This document shows positions 1-5,628 of a stretch of 6,393 nt of DNA, in pieces. The stretch is from Sulfurovum sp. (lineage in GTDB: Bacteria; Campylobacterota; Campylobacteria; Campylobacterales; Sulfurovaceae), in contig JAMONG010000256.1 in the NCBI GenBank assembly GCA_027066595.1, positions 1 through 6,393 of the forward strand, in the 5' to 3' direction. Below the pieces are notes generated by a model. The model was not told the DNA's origin, did no database searches, and saw only the letters and a list, made by a program, of their open reading frames with translations. The position numbers were made by a program, and so were the translations under genes. Position 1 is the stretch's first letter, and every line of letters begins with the position of its first letter.

Positions 1-850
1 ACTGTACGTTAGAGCCACCCGTATCAACACCTACTTCACGTAAGATTTTGAAAGAAGCATCTCTCATATTTTGGTATTCTTTGTCTGTAAGGGTAAGAGC
101 AGGGGCAATAGTAATACTGTCTCCAGTATGTACACCCATAGGGTCAAAGTTTTCTATAGAACAGATGATGATACAGTTGTCTTTTCTGTCACGTATCACT
201 TCCATCTCATACTCTTTCCAACCAAGAAGAGACTCTTCTATGAGGATTTCAGAGATAGGAGAGGCTTCTAGTCCACCACGTACGATTTCTTTGTACTCAT
301 CCATGTTATAAGCCACACCAGAACCACCACCAGCCATCGTAAATGATGCTCTAATAATGAGTGGAAAACCGATATTTTTTGCAGCATCTAGTGCCTCATC
401 CATATTGTAAGCATATTGAGAGATAGGTAAATCCATACCTATTTTAATCATCGCTTCTTTAAACTCTTGACGGTCTTCACCTTTTTTAATCGCTGCAGGG
501 TTAGCACCTAAAAATTCGATGCCATTAAGCATACCTGCATCATGCATGTCCATAGCCACATTAAGAGCAGTTTGTCCACCCATCGTTGGTAAAATAGCAT
601 CCACACTTTCTTGTTTGATAATTTTAGAAATAATCTCTGGAGTAATAGGCTCTATGTATGTTCTATCTGCAAACTCTGGGTCTGTCATGATAGTTGCTGG
701 GTTAGAGTTAATGAGTACTACTCTGTAGCCTAATTCTTTAAGTGTTTTGGCTGCTTGTGTACCAGAATAGTCAAATTCACAGGCTTGTCCAATAACAATA
801 GGTCCTGAACCGATAAGTAAAATAGTTTTGATGTCGTTGCGTTTTGGCAT
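1..850 (-). CDS. carB: Carbamoyl-phosphate synthase large subunit, N-terminal part (3' end outside window)
   Basis: CarB makes carbamoyl phosphate from bicarbonate, ATP and ammonia channelled from the glutaminase subunit CarA, feeding pyrimidine and arginine synthesis. The frame is open from ATG at 850 to the window edge and encodes 283 residues of a protein usually about 1,070-1,090 long, so only the N-terminal carboxyphosphate half is present. It starts MPKRNDIKTILLIGSGPIVI, nearly identical to E. coli CarB. Other family signatures are GQACEFDYSG (21-30), NSNPATIMTDPE (48-59), PTMGGQTALN (88-97), the glycine-rich ATP loop TMAGGGSGVAYN (171-182), EESLLGWKEYEMEV (205-218) and HTGDSIT (241-247). 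Arginines 127 and 167 and Glu213 match conserved ATP-site positions. The ATP loop reads MAGGGSG where E. coli has MGGSGGG, a mild variant. An AAGGG ribosome binding site lies 9 nt upstream of the ATG. The gene appears to have its own promoter in the gap after mreC. No frameshift is seen in the visible part. Confidence 0.97.
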   Translation of the reverse strand, partial: MPKRNDIKTILLIGSGPIVIGQACEFDYSGTQAAKTLKELGYRVVLINSNPATIMTDPEFADRTYIEPITPEIISKIIKQESVDAILPTMGGQTALNVAMDMHDAGMLNGIEFLGANPAAIKKGEDRQEFKEAMIKIGMDLPISQYAYNMDEALDAAKNIGFPLIIRASFTMAGGGSGVAYNMDEYKEIVRGGLEASPISEILIEESLLGWKEYEMEVIRDRKDNCIIICSIENFDPMGVHTGDSITIAPALTLTDKEYQNMRDASFKILREVGVDTGGSNVQ

Positions 851-879
851 AAAGAGATACCCTTGGTTTTTAGTTTGAT

Positions 880-885
880 ATTATA
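880..885 (-). promoter_or_regulatory. Putative sigma70 -10 box for carB
   Basis: The minus strand carries a perfect TATAAT here, 29 nt upstream of the carB ATG. Initiation about 7 nt downstream would give a leader of roughly 23 nt containing the AAGGG ribosome binding site at 860-864. There is no good -35 hexamer at the usual distance (the bases there read GGGCAT). That fits Campylobacterota, where the -35 element is often poorly conserved. The site and its promoter role are inferred from position and sequence only. Confidence 0.55.
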
Positions 886-891
886 CAGGGT

Positions 892-910
892 AAAGGCATA
901 TAATGCCCTT
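892..910 (-). other. Small hairpin in the mreC-carB gap: weak terminator or carB operator
   Basis: On the minus strand AAGGGCAT and ATGCCTTT flank a 3-nt TAT loop, giving an 8-bp stem with one G-U pair. It lies 33 nt after the mreC stop and just upstream of the carB -10 box, overlapping where a -35 element would be. It is not followed by a convincing U tract on either strand, so it is a poor intrinsic terminator. It could help end the mreC transcript, act as a binding site near the carB promoter, or be chance. Nothing else is evident in this 93-bp gap apart from the promoter and ribosome binding site. Confidence 0.35.
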
Positions 911-943
911 AAAATTGGGTATGAATACGTAAAATACTAAGCA

Positions 944-2005
944 CTAAAAAAGGTCAAGTGCATTAGTGTTATTTCTTGGTTTTCTTTTTCTTTTTTTCTT
1001 TCTTTGGTTTTGTATAGGAGGATGTTCTTCTCTTATTTCAGGTTCAATTAAATCTTCTTGTGTTTGGTCTATACGGCTTGGTATACTTGAAACAATAGGT
1101 ATATCAGTTGATGTACTATGATTTAAATCAGTAACGCTTACTGAGATACTTACATTGTTTTCTTGATAATGTACCACTGGATTATAAGATGGTAAATTTA
1201 GTTGTGTATTATTACTATCAAAGCCTTCTACTAATGTTGCTTTCGCATCATTGATAAGAAAAAAAGTTTTAGGATGAAAAATGTCACTATAGGTTTTAAT
1301 ATATGCTACGGTATAGGAGTTTTGTACTTCCACTTTAGTAACAATACCTACGGGAATATCTGTAAAAAAGATATTGTCAAGTCCTGAAGTAATGACTTTC
1401 TCTCCTACTTGGACATTATGCCACTTTGGGATAAATTTGACAATCATCTCATTTTTTTCATGCCCAATAGCAATACCAGGAGCTTTTGATTCTCCGATAA
1501 AAACAGAAAATCTACATTTGTTATCTGAAGTGAGGTAGCCATAGAGTTGATTACTATGTACTTGTGCAGTACCTGCTACAACTCTTCCTTGAATCATACC
1601 ATAAAGCTTACCTTCGACTAAACCTTTTGGTTTGGTGAGTATGACCTGCGAGAAACTATTGAGTTTTACATAGGAAATAGTTTCTATAATGGAAATAGAT
1701 GGGACAACTAATTGCGTTAAATCAGGAAGTACATCATAGATATTTTTAACTTGTTCAATATAGTGCATTTGTTCTAAGAGACGTTTACGTAAAATGCGAT
1801 TTTCACGTGAAAGCCTTTGGATAGACTCTTTTTGAAAAATATAACTACTACTTTTGTTTTCTATACTTTGTGTAAAGTTTTTATAACTTTGCTTGATAGG
1901 ATTTATTATACCCAAGAGCGTATCTGTGATACGCTCATCATTTCTTGATACTAGCACTGTTAGTATGAGTAACAGTATGGCGATGACTATAAGTCTAGTC
2001 TTCAT
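944..2005 (-). CDS. mreC: Rod shape-determining protein MreC
   Basis: MreC is an inner-membrane protein with a periplasmic body that links cytoplasmic MreB filaments to the elongation enzymes of the cell wall (RodA, PBP2). The 353-residue product has a short cytoplasmic start (MKTR), one hydrophobic membrane segment at about 5-20, and a coiled-coil-like charged stretch at about 55-90. A beta-rich MreC core follows at about 100-260, including the family motif VGEKVITSGLDNIFFTDIPVG (200-220), shown here at its recognisable limits. From about 262 the protein becomes low-complexity, rich in S, T, N, P and charged residues. It ends with a strongly basic patch, RKKKRKRKPR (335-344), before NALDLF, and the patch should be periplasmic by topology. 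The ATG lies inside mreB (11-nt overlap, different frame) with no recognisable ribosome binding site, so translation is probably coupled to mreB. No mreD follows; the next gene is carB. Confidence 0.93.
   Translation of the reverse strand: MKTRLIVIAILLLILTVLVSRNDERITDTLLGIINPIKQSYKNFTQSIENKSSSYIFQKESIQRLSRENRILRKRLLEQMHYIEQVKNIYDVLPDLTQLVVPSISIIETISYVKLNSFSQVILTKPKGLVEGKLYGMIQGRVVAGTAQVHSNQLYGYLTSDNKCRFSVFIGESKAPGIAIGHEKNEMIVKFIPKWHNVQVGEKVITSGLDNIFFTDIPVGIVTKVEVQNSYTVAYIKTYSDIFHPKTFFLINDAKATLVEGFDSNNTQLNLPSYNPVVHYQENNVSISVSVTDLNHSTSTDIPIVSSIPSRIDQTQEDLIEPEIREEHPPIQNQRKKKRKRKPRNNTNALDLF
980..1005 (-). repeat. 26-bp polypurine tract encoding the basic MreC tail
   Basis: The coding (minus) strand is purine-only for 26 bases and includes a run of seven A at 991-997. 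It encodes the RKKKRKRK patch near the MreC C-terminus. The tract is a simple-sequence stretch where polymerase or ribosome slippage is conceivable. The frame is intact as written and reaches the TAG at 944-946. Confidence 0.7.
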
Positions 2006-3029
2006 ATGCCAATTGTTGGAGTATATCTATCTCATCAAGTGCGATACCTGTACCTTTAGCCACAGCAAGAAGAGGGTCTTCTGCGATGTATACTGGAAGT
2101 TTAACAATGTCAGAGAGGTATTTGTCTAAACCACGGATAAGTGCTCCACCACCAGTAAGTACGATACCATTCTCGACGATATCACCTGCTAGTTCGGGTG
2201 GTGTTTGCTCTAAGACATCTTTGAGTGCATCCGCAATCTCTTCAAGTGAGTCTTTCATCGCTGCTCTTATGTGTTCAGAAGTTACTTCCATAGAAGCAAG
2301 ACTTCCTTCTACTTGGTCTCTACCTCTTACAGTGGTTGATAGTTCTTCATCTAGGACAACAGCTGTACCGATACTAATCTTTAACTCTTCTGCAACTCTG
2401 TCACCTATAAGAAGGTTGAAGTTCTTTTTGATGTAGTCAATGATAGCTTGGTCAATGTTGTCTCCTGCGATACGGATAGACTTTGAAAGGACAAGCCCCC
2501 CAAGAGAGGTAACTCCTATTTCTGTGGTTCCCCCACCAATATCTACTACCAAGTTACCATTTGGATCTTTGACAGGAATACCTGCACCAATAGCAGCTGC
2601 CATAGGTTCTTCAATGAGGTAAACATATCTAGCACCTGCATTCTCAGCAGAATCTTTTACGGCACGTCTTTCAACCTGAGTCAGTCCATAAGGAACACAG
2701 ATGATAATACGTGGAGAGAAAAATCTTTTACGACGGTGTGCTTTTTCGATGAAGTAACGAATCATCATTTCTGTGACTTCAAAGTCAGCAATGACACCAT
2801 CTTTCATAGGACGAATGGCTTTAATGTTACCTGGTGTTTTACCAACCATATCTTTGGCTTCTTGACCTACAGCTAAGATACGCTCTTGACCATGTTTGTC
2901 ATACTGTATTGCAACCACAGAAGGTTCATTGATACTTATACCTTGACCTTTTACAAGCACAAGTGTGTTTGCTGTCCCTAAGTCAATCGCTAAATCGTTG
3001 GAAAACATTCCTAATATTTTTTTAAACAT
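1995..3029 (-). CDS. mreB: Rod shape-determining actin-like ATPase MreB
   Basis: MreB is the bacterial actin homologue. It polymerises with ATP into membrane-bound filaments that direct lateral peptidoglycan synthesis and keep cells rod or helical shaped. At 344 residues it has the normal family length. It starts MFKKILGMFSNDLAIDLGTA, with a possible short amphipathic membrane-binding N-terminus. The actin-fold motifs are all present: phosphate-1 DLGTANT (16-22), connect-1/catalytic region IEEPMAAAIG (139-148, Glu140 the likely catalytic residue), phosphate-2 VVDIGGGTTE (161-170) and the adenosine motif LTGGGALIRG (291-300). The ATG at 3029 is well supported by a purine-rich AAGGATAGG sequence upstream. 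The gene follows clpX after 32 bp and overlaps mreC by 11 nt, so it is most likely cotranscribed with both. Nothing is missing or broken. Confidence 0.98.
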   Translation of the reverse strand: MFKKILGMFSNDLAIDLGTANTLVLVKGQGISINEPSVVAIQYDKHGQERILAVGQEAKDMVGKTPGNIKAIRPMKDGVIADFEVTEMMIRYFIEKAHRRKRFFSPRIIICVPYGLTQVERRAVKDSAENAGARYVYLIEEPMAAAIGAGIPVKDPNGNLVVDIGGGTTEIGVTSLGGLVLSKSIRIAGDNIDQAIIDYIKKNFNLLIGDRVAEELKISIGTAVVLDEELSTTVRGRDQVEGSLASMEVTSEHIRAAMKDSLEEIADALKDVLEQTPPELAGDIVENGIVLTGGGALIRGLDKYLSDIVKLPVYIAEDPLLAVAKGTGIALDEIDILQQLAYED

Positions 3030-3034
3030 CTTTA

Positions 3035-3043
3035 CCTATCCTT
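3035..3043 (-). promoter_or_regulatory. Ribosome binding site of mreB
   Basis: AAGGATAGG on the minus strand gives two overlapping Shine-Dalgarno-like cores (AAGG and AGG), the nearer one 5 nt from the ATG at 3029. It lies in the 32-bp clpX-mreB gap and fixes the mreB start. It contrasts with mreC, which has no visible site. Confidence 0.75.
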
Positions 3044-3061
3044 TTTAATAATTCTATTTCA

Positions 3062-4285
3062 CTATGCTGTTTGTTTATTTTTGATATACAATGGTTTTGT
3101 ACCAGACTCAACAACTTCATGGGTGATGACTACTTCGTATCCAGCAAGTTCTGGGAGTTCATACATAATGTCAAGTAGCATCTCTTCTAAGATTGAACGC
3201 AACCCTCTTGCTCCCGTTTTTCTATCAAGTGCTTTTTGGGCTATGAGACTAAGTGCATCATCTTCAAAACTAAGCTTTACATTATCTATCTCAAAAAGTT
3301 TTTGATACTGTTTTACCAGTGAATTTTTTGGCTCAAGTAAAATACGTACCATATCTTCTTTACTTATCTCACCTAGTGTTGTAAGTACATGTAAACGCCC
3401 TATAAGCTCTGGTATAAGCCCATACATGACTAAGTCATCAGCTTCTACAAGGTGGAGAAGGTTTTGCTCTTCTTTTTTAGAACGTTTCTCTTGTCCAAAG
3501 CCTAGTGTATTTGCTCCTAGTCTTCTTTTCAGTATATCATTGAGTCCATCAAATGCACCACCACATATAAACAAGATGTTTGATGTATCTATCTGTATAA
3601 AATCTTGGTTAGGGTGTTTACGTCCACCTTTTGGTGGGATGTTTACTACCGAACCCTCTATAAGTTTGAGTAGGGCTTGTTGTACCCCCTCACCAGAGAC
3701 ATCACGTGTGATAGAACGGTTTTCACCCATACGGGCGATTTTGTCTACTTCATCGATAAAAACAATCCCTTGTTCTGCACGTTTAGGATCCCCATCTGCT
3801 GCCATAAGGAGTTTAGTAAGAATGTTTTCTACATCTTCACCGACATATCCTGCTTCAGTGAGGTTGGTCGCATCTGCGATAGCAATAGGTACATTTAAAA
3901 ATCTTGCAATAGTTTGAGCCAAGAGCGTTTTACCTGAACCTGTAGGTCCTATGAGAAGTACATTCGATTTTGCTATTTGTGTTTCATCTGCTACATTATC
4001 TTTAAAGATACGTTTATAGTGGTTGTAGACAGCTACAGAGAGCGTTTTTTTCGCTTTATCTTGACCTATAACATACTCAGAGAGCATACTATGCATCTCT
4101 TTTGGTGTGTAGAGTGTATGTGCTTCTAAGTCAATTTGTGTTGCTTCTTGCTCCTCTTCACCAAAGAGTATTTTATACGCAGAGACCACACAGTTAGAAC
4201 AGATGTAGGCACTCTCGCCTGCGATGAGTGGATTTTCTTCACTCTCCCTAGTTTCACAAAAGCTACATGCTTTGGCTATATTCAT
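3062..4285 (-). CDS. clpX: ATP-dependent protease ATP-binding subunit ClpX
   Basis: ClpX is a hexameric AAA+ unfoldase that recognises tagged or regulatory proteins and threads them into the ClpP peptidase; it also remodels complexes without ClpP. The 407-residue product has the full architecture. An N-terminal zinc-binding domain uses Cys7, Cys10, Cys29 and Cys32. The Walker A motif is GPTGSGKT (113-120), the pore loop GYVGED (146-151) and Walker B IVFIDE (174-179). RKH (222-224) is the substrate-gripping loop. LGF (261-263) sits at the ClpP-docking loop, where E. coli has IGF. GLIPELIGRLHV (289-300) carries the arginine-finger region, and TGARGLRS (357-364) is the sensor-2 region. The gene starts at an ATG sharing one base with the lpxA stop (TAATG), with GAGGA 6 nt upstream inside lpxA, so translation is probably coupled to lpxA. 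It is not next to clpP or tig, unlike in many proteobacteria. All key residues are present, so it should be active. Confidence 0.98.
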   Translation of the reverse strand: MNIAKACSFCETRESEENPLIAGESAYICSNCVVSAYKILFGEEEQEATQIDLEAHTLYTPKEMHSMLSEYVIGQDKAKKTLSVAVYNHYKRIFKDNVADETQIAKSNVLLIGPTGSGKTLLAQTIARFLNVPIAIADATNLTEAGYVGEDVENILTKLLMAADGDPKRAEQGIVFIDEVDKIARMGENRSITRDVSGEGVQQALLKLIEGSVVNIPPKGGRKHPNQDFIQIDTSNILFICGGAFDGLNDILKRRLGANTLGFGQEKRSKKEEQNLLHLVEADDLVMYGLIPELIGRLHVLTTLGEISKEDMVRILLEPKNSLVKQYQKLFEIDNVKLSFEDDALSLIAQKALDRKTGARGLRSILEEMLLDIMYELPELAGYEVVITHEVVESGTKPLYIKNKQTA

Positions 4286-5094
4286 TACTTTTCCTCATTT
4301 TTTTTATCTTCATTCTTGACTCTGTTAAATGGTATGCCTCGTTTTGAGGTCTTTATAAATTCACAAAGCTTTTTAACTTTATCTGATGAAGTAGACTCAA
4401 AAATACGTTGTGCTACTTCTTGAAGTGGGTTACCTTGTTCAAAGAGTTCTCTGTAAGCCACTTTGAGTAGGTTTATCTCTTCTCTGTCCATACTTCGTCT
4501 AAGTCCTGTGAGGTTTAATCCTCTAAGGCTTGCACGGTTTCCTTCAGCTAAACAGTAAGGAGGGATGTCTTGTGCCAAAGCAGAAGCCCCACCTATCATA
4601 GAGTAGTCACCTATATGCACAAACTGATGTACAGGTGTAAGCCCACCTACTACCACATGGTTACCAATCTCCACATGCCCTGCAAGTGTTGCACCATTTG
4701 CCAAGATACAGTTATCACCTATAATCACGTCATGTCCAAGATGTACGTAACCCATGAGAAGATTTCCATTACCTATTTTAGTTACAGAACCGCCACCTTT
4801 AGTCCCTGGGTTAAGAAGGGTAAACTCTCTAATGGTGTTATTGTCCCCGATGATAAGTTGTACATCTTCGCCATTATATTTTAAGTCTTGGGGTATACTC
4901 CCCACTGCAGAGTGAGAGAAAATACGATTATTTTTACCTATAGTCGTATCTCCTTCTATCACTGCATGAGATGCCACAGTAGTGTTATCACCAATTCTTA
5001 CTTTTTTACCTATGAATGCAAAAGGACCTACAGAGACATTGTCACCTAGTATTGCACCATCTTCTATCACGGCTGTTGGATGAATAATAGACAT
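4285..5094 (-). CDS. lpxA: Acyl-[ACP]-UDP-N-acetylglucosamine O-acyltransferase LpxA
   Basis: LpxA is the cytoplasmic homotrimer that performs the first step of lipid A synthesis, moving a 3-hydroxyacyl chain from acyl carrier protein to UDP-GlcNAc or a diamino analogue. The 269-residue product has an N-terminal left-handed beta helix of hexapeptide repeats (about 1-185, for example IHPTAV, IGDNTTV, IGDNCI, IGNHVV). A helical C-terminal domain follows (about 190-260), then a short charged tail. By alignment from memory with E. coli, His121 in HLGHDV is the catalytic base (E. coli His125). His118, His140 (LAGHV) and His156 (PVHQF) are the other active-site histidines. Gly169 matches the E. coli Gly173 acyl ruler, suggesting a long chain. 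NPGT (95-98) replaces E. coli HRGT in the substrate region. I chose ATG 5094 over the adjacent upstream TTG at 5097 because AGG lies 6 nt before the ATG. It follows fabZ by 7 bp. Confidence 0.97.
   Translation of the reverse strand: MSIIHPTAVIEDGAILGDNVSVGPFAFIGKKVRIGDNTTVASHAVIEGDTTIGKNNRIFSHSAVGSIPQDLKYNGEDVQLIIGDNNTIREFTLLNPGTKGGGSVTKIGNGNLLMGYVHLGHDVIIGDNCILANGATLAGHVEIGNHVVVGGLTPVHQFVHIGDYSMIGGASALAQDIPPYCLAEGNRASLRGLNLTGLRRSMDREEINLLKVAYRELFEQGNPLQEVAQRIFESTSSDKVKKLCEFIKTSKRGIPFNRVKNEDKKNEEK
4292..4296 (-). promoter_or_regulatory. Ribosome binding site of clpX inside lpxA
   Basis: GAGGA on the minus strand sits 6 nt before the clpX ATG, within the last codons of lpxA. A run of eight A (4298-4305) precedes it. 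Together with the TAATG stop-start overlap it suggests that ribosomes ending lpxA re-initiate on clpX. Confidence 0.7.
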
Positions 5095-5100
5095 CAAAGA

Positions 5101-5103
5101 CCT
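5101..5103 (-). promoter_or_regulatory. Ribosome binding site that sets the lpxA start
   Basis: AGG on the minus strand overlaps the fabZ TAG stop codon and lies 6 nt before the ATG at 5094. The TTG at 5097 would be only 3 nt away, too close to be used. It is a minimal site, so coupling to fabZ termination is likely. Confidence 0.6.
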
Positions 5104-5551
5104 ATTTATCCACTATCATAGCTTTAAGTTCAGCTTGTGCCACTACCTTACCATCTACATACGCTTTTGCCTCAAGTTGCCATACAGCACCTTTGTTTTT
5201 AAGTACATTGATTTTATAGACGAGTTGGTCACCAGGGGTAACAGGTACACGAAATTTTGCTTTATCGATACTCATAAAGTAAACCACTTTATTTGCTATC
5301 TCTTCTTGTGAAGCGTTGTCCATACTTTTAAATGCAAGTACACCACCCGCTTGTGCCATACCTTCAAGTATCATCACACCAGGGTAGATGGGATGGTCAG
5401 GAAAATGTCCTTGAAAGACAGGTTCAGAGATAGAGACATTTTTATAGCCTTCTATGTACTCACCAGCAGTAAGTTCTGTAATTCTGTCCACTAAAAGAAA
5501 TGGGTATCTGTGAGGGAGTATATTTTGAATATCAACAACATTATATAACAC
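5102..5551 (-). CDS. fabZ: 3-hydroxyacyl-[acyl-carrier-protein] dehydratase FabZ
   Basis: FabZ removes water from (3R)-hydroxyacyl-ACP to give trans-2-enoyl-ACP, the third step of each fatty acid elongation cycle, in the cytoplasm. It competes with LpxA for hydroxyacyl-ACP, which makes the neighbouring lpxA meaningful. The 149-residue protein is a single hot-dog fold of normal size. It has the start-proximal motif ILPHRYPFLLVDR (11-23) and the active-site segment FQGHFPDHPIYPGVMILEGM (46-65), in which His49 and Glu63 are the catalytic pair. The start is GTG at 5551. An AAAAAGG ribosome binding site lies 7 nt upstream, and an in-frame TAA at 5564-5566 rules out a longer protein. The lpxD and lpxB genes that flank fabZ-lpxA in E. 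coli are absent. It is the first gene of the fabZ-lpxA-clpX-mreB-mreC set, after a 77-bp gap that may hold the operon promoter. Confidence 0.97.
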   Translation of the reverse strand: MLYNVVDIQNILPHRYPFLLVDRITELTAGEYIEGYKNVSISEPVFQGHFPDHPIYPGVMILEGMAQAGGVLAFKSMDNASQEEIANKVVYFMSIDKAKFRVPVTPGDQLVYKINVLKNKGAVWQLEAKAYVDGKVVAQAELKAMIVDK

Positions 5552-5558
5552 GAGAGAA

Positions 5559-5565
5559 CCTTTTT
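5559..5565 (-). promoter_or_regulatory. Ribosome binding site deciding the GTG start of fabZ
   Basis: AAAAAGG on the minus strand lies 7 nt before the GTG at 5551. An in-frame stop overlaps its upstream part, so no earlier start is possible, and the protein from this GTG has the expected FabZ N-terminus. Confidence 0.75.
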
Positions 5566-5579
5566 ATAAAAATTGTTTT

Positions 5580-5585
5580 ATTTTA
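5580..5585 (-). promoter_or_regulatory. Putative -10 box for the fabZ-mreC operon
   Basis: TAAAAT on the minus strand (one mismatch to TATAAT) lies 28 nt upstream of the fabZ start in the AT-rich 77-bp gap after queH. It would give a leader of about 22 nt including the ribosome binding site. No convincing -35 is visible, as expected for Campylobacterota promoters. No clear queH terminator is seen in the gap, so read-through from queH is also possible. Confidence 0.4.
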
Positions 5586-5628
5586 TCTAAAAGTTAGTAA
5601 ATAATGGATTATGCTTACCCACGTGCGA

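Noticed and set aside
48..728. Several plus-strand open frames opposite carB
   Set aside because: The minus strand encodes an uninterrupted, clearly recognisable CarB N-terminus, so these are shadows.
2086..2436. Plus-strand open frame of 116 codons opposite mreB
   Set aside because: It lies wholly antisense to well-conserved mreB codons and has the low-information composition of a shadow frame.
3051..3056. TAGAAT on the minus strand as a promoter for mreB
   Set aside because: A one-mismatch -10-like hexamer in an AT-rich 32-bp gap is expected by chance, and initiation from it would leave a leader of only about 15 nt starting at or inside the ribosome binding site.
3426..3917. Plus-strand open frame of 163 codons opposite clpX
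   Set aside because: It is antisense to a highly conserved ATPase, has serine- and proline-rich composition typical of a shadow frame, and shows no recognisable domain.
5095..5097. TTG at 5097 as the lpxA start
   Set aside because: The AGG ribosome binding site would be only 3 nt away; the adjacent ATG at 5094 has a normal 6-nt spacing and matches LpxA N-termini.
5595..5622. Possible queH terminator hairpin on the minus strand (GTAA, ATAA / TTAT, TTAC arms)
   Set aside because: The stem is almost all A-T, has a 2-nt bulge and is not followed by a clean U tract, so it is too weak to call.
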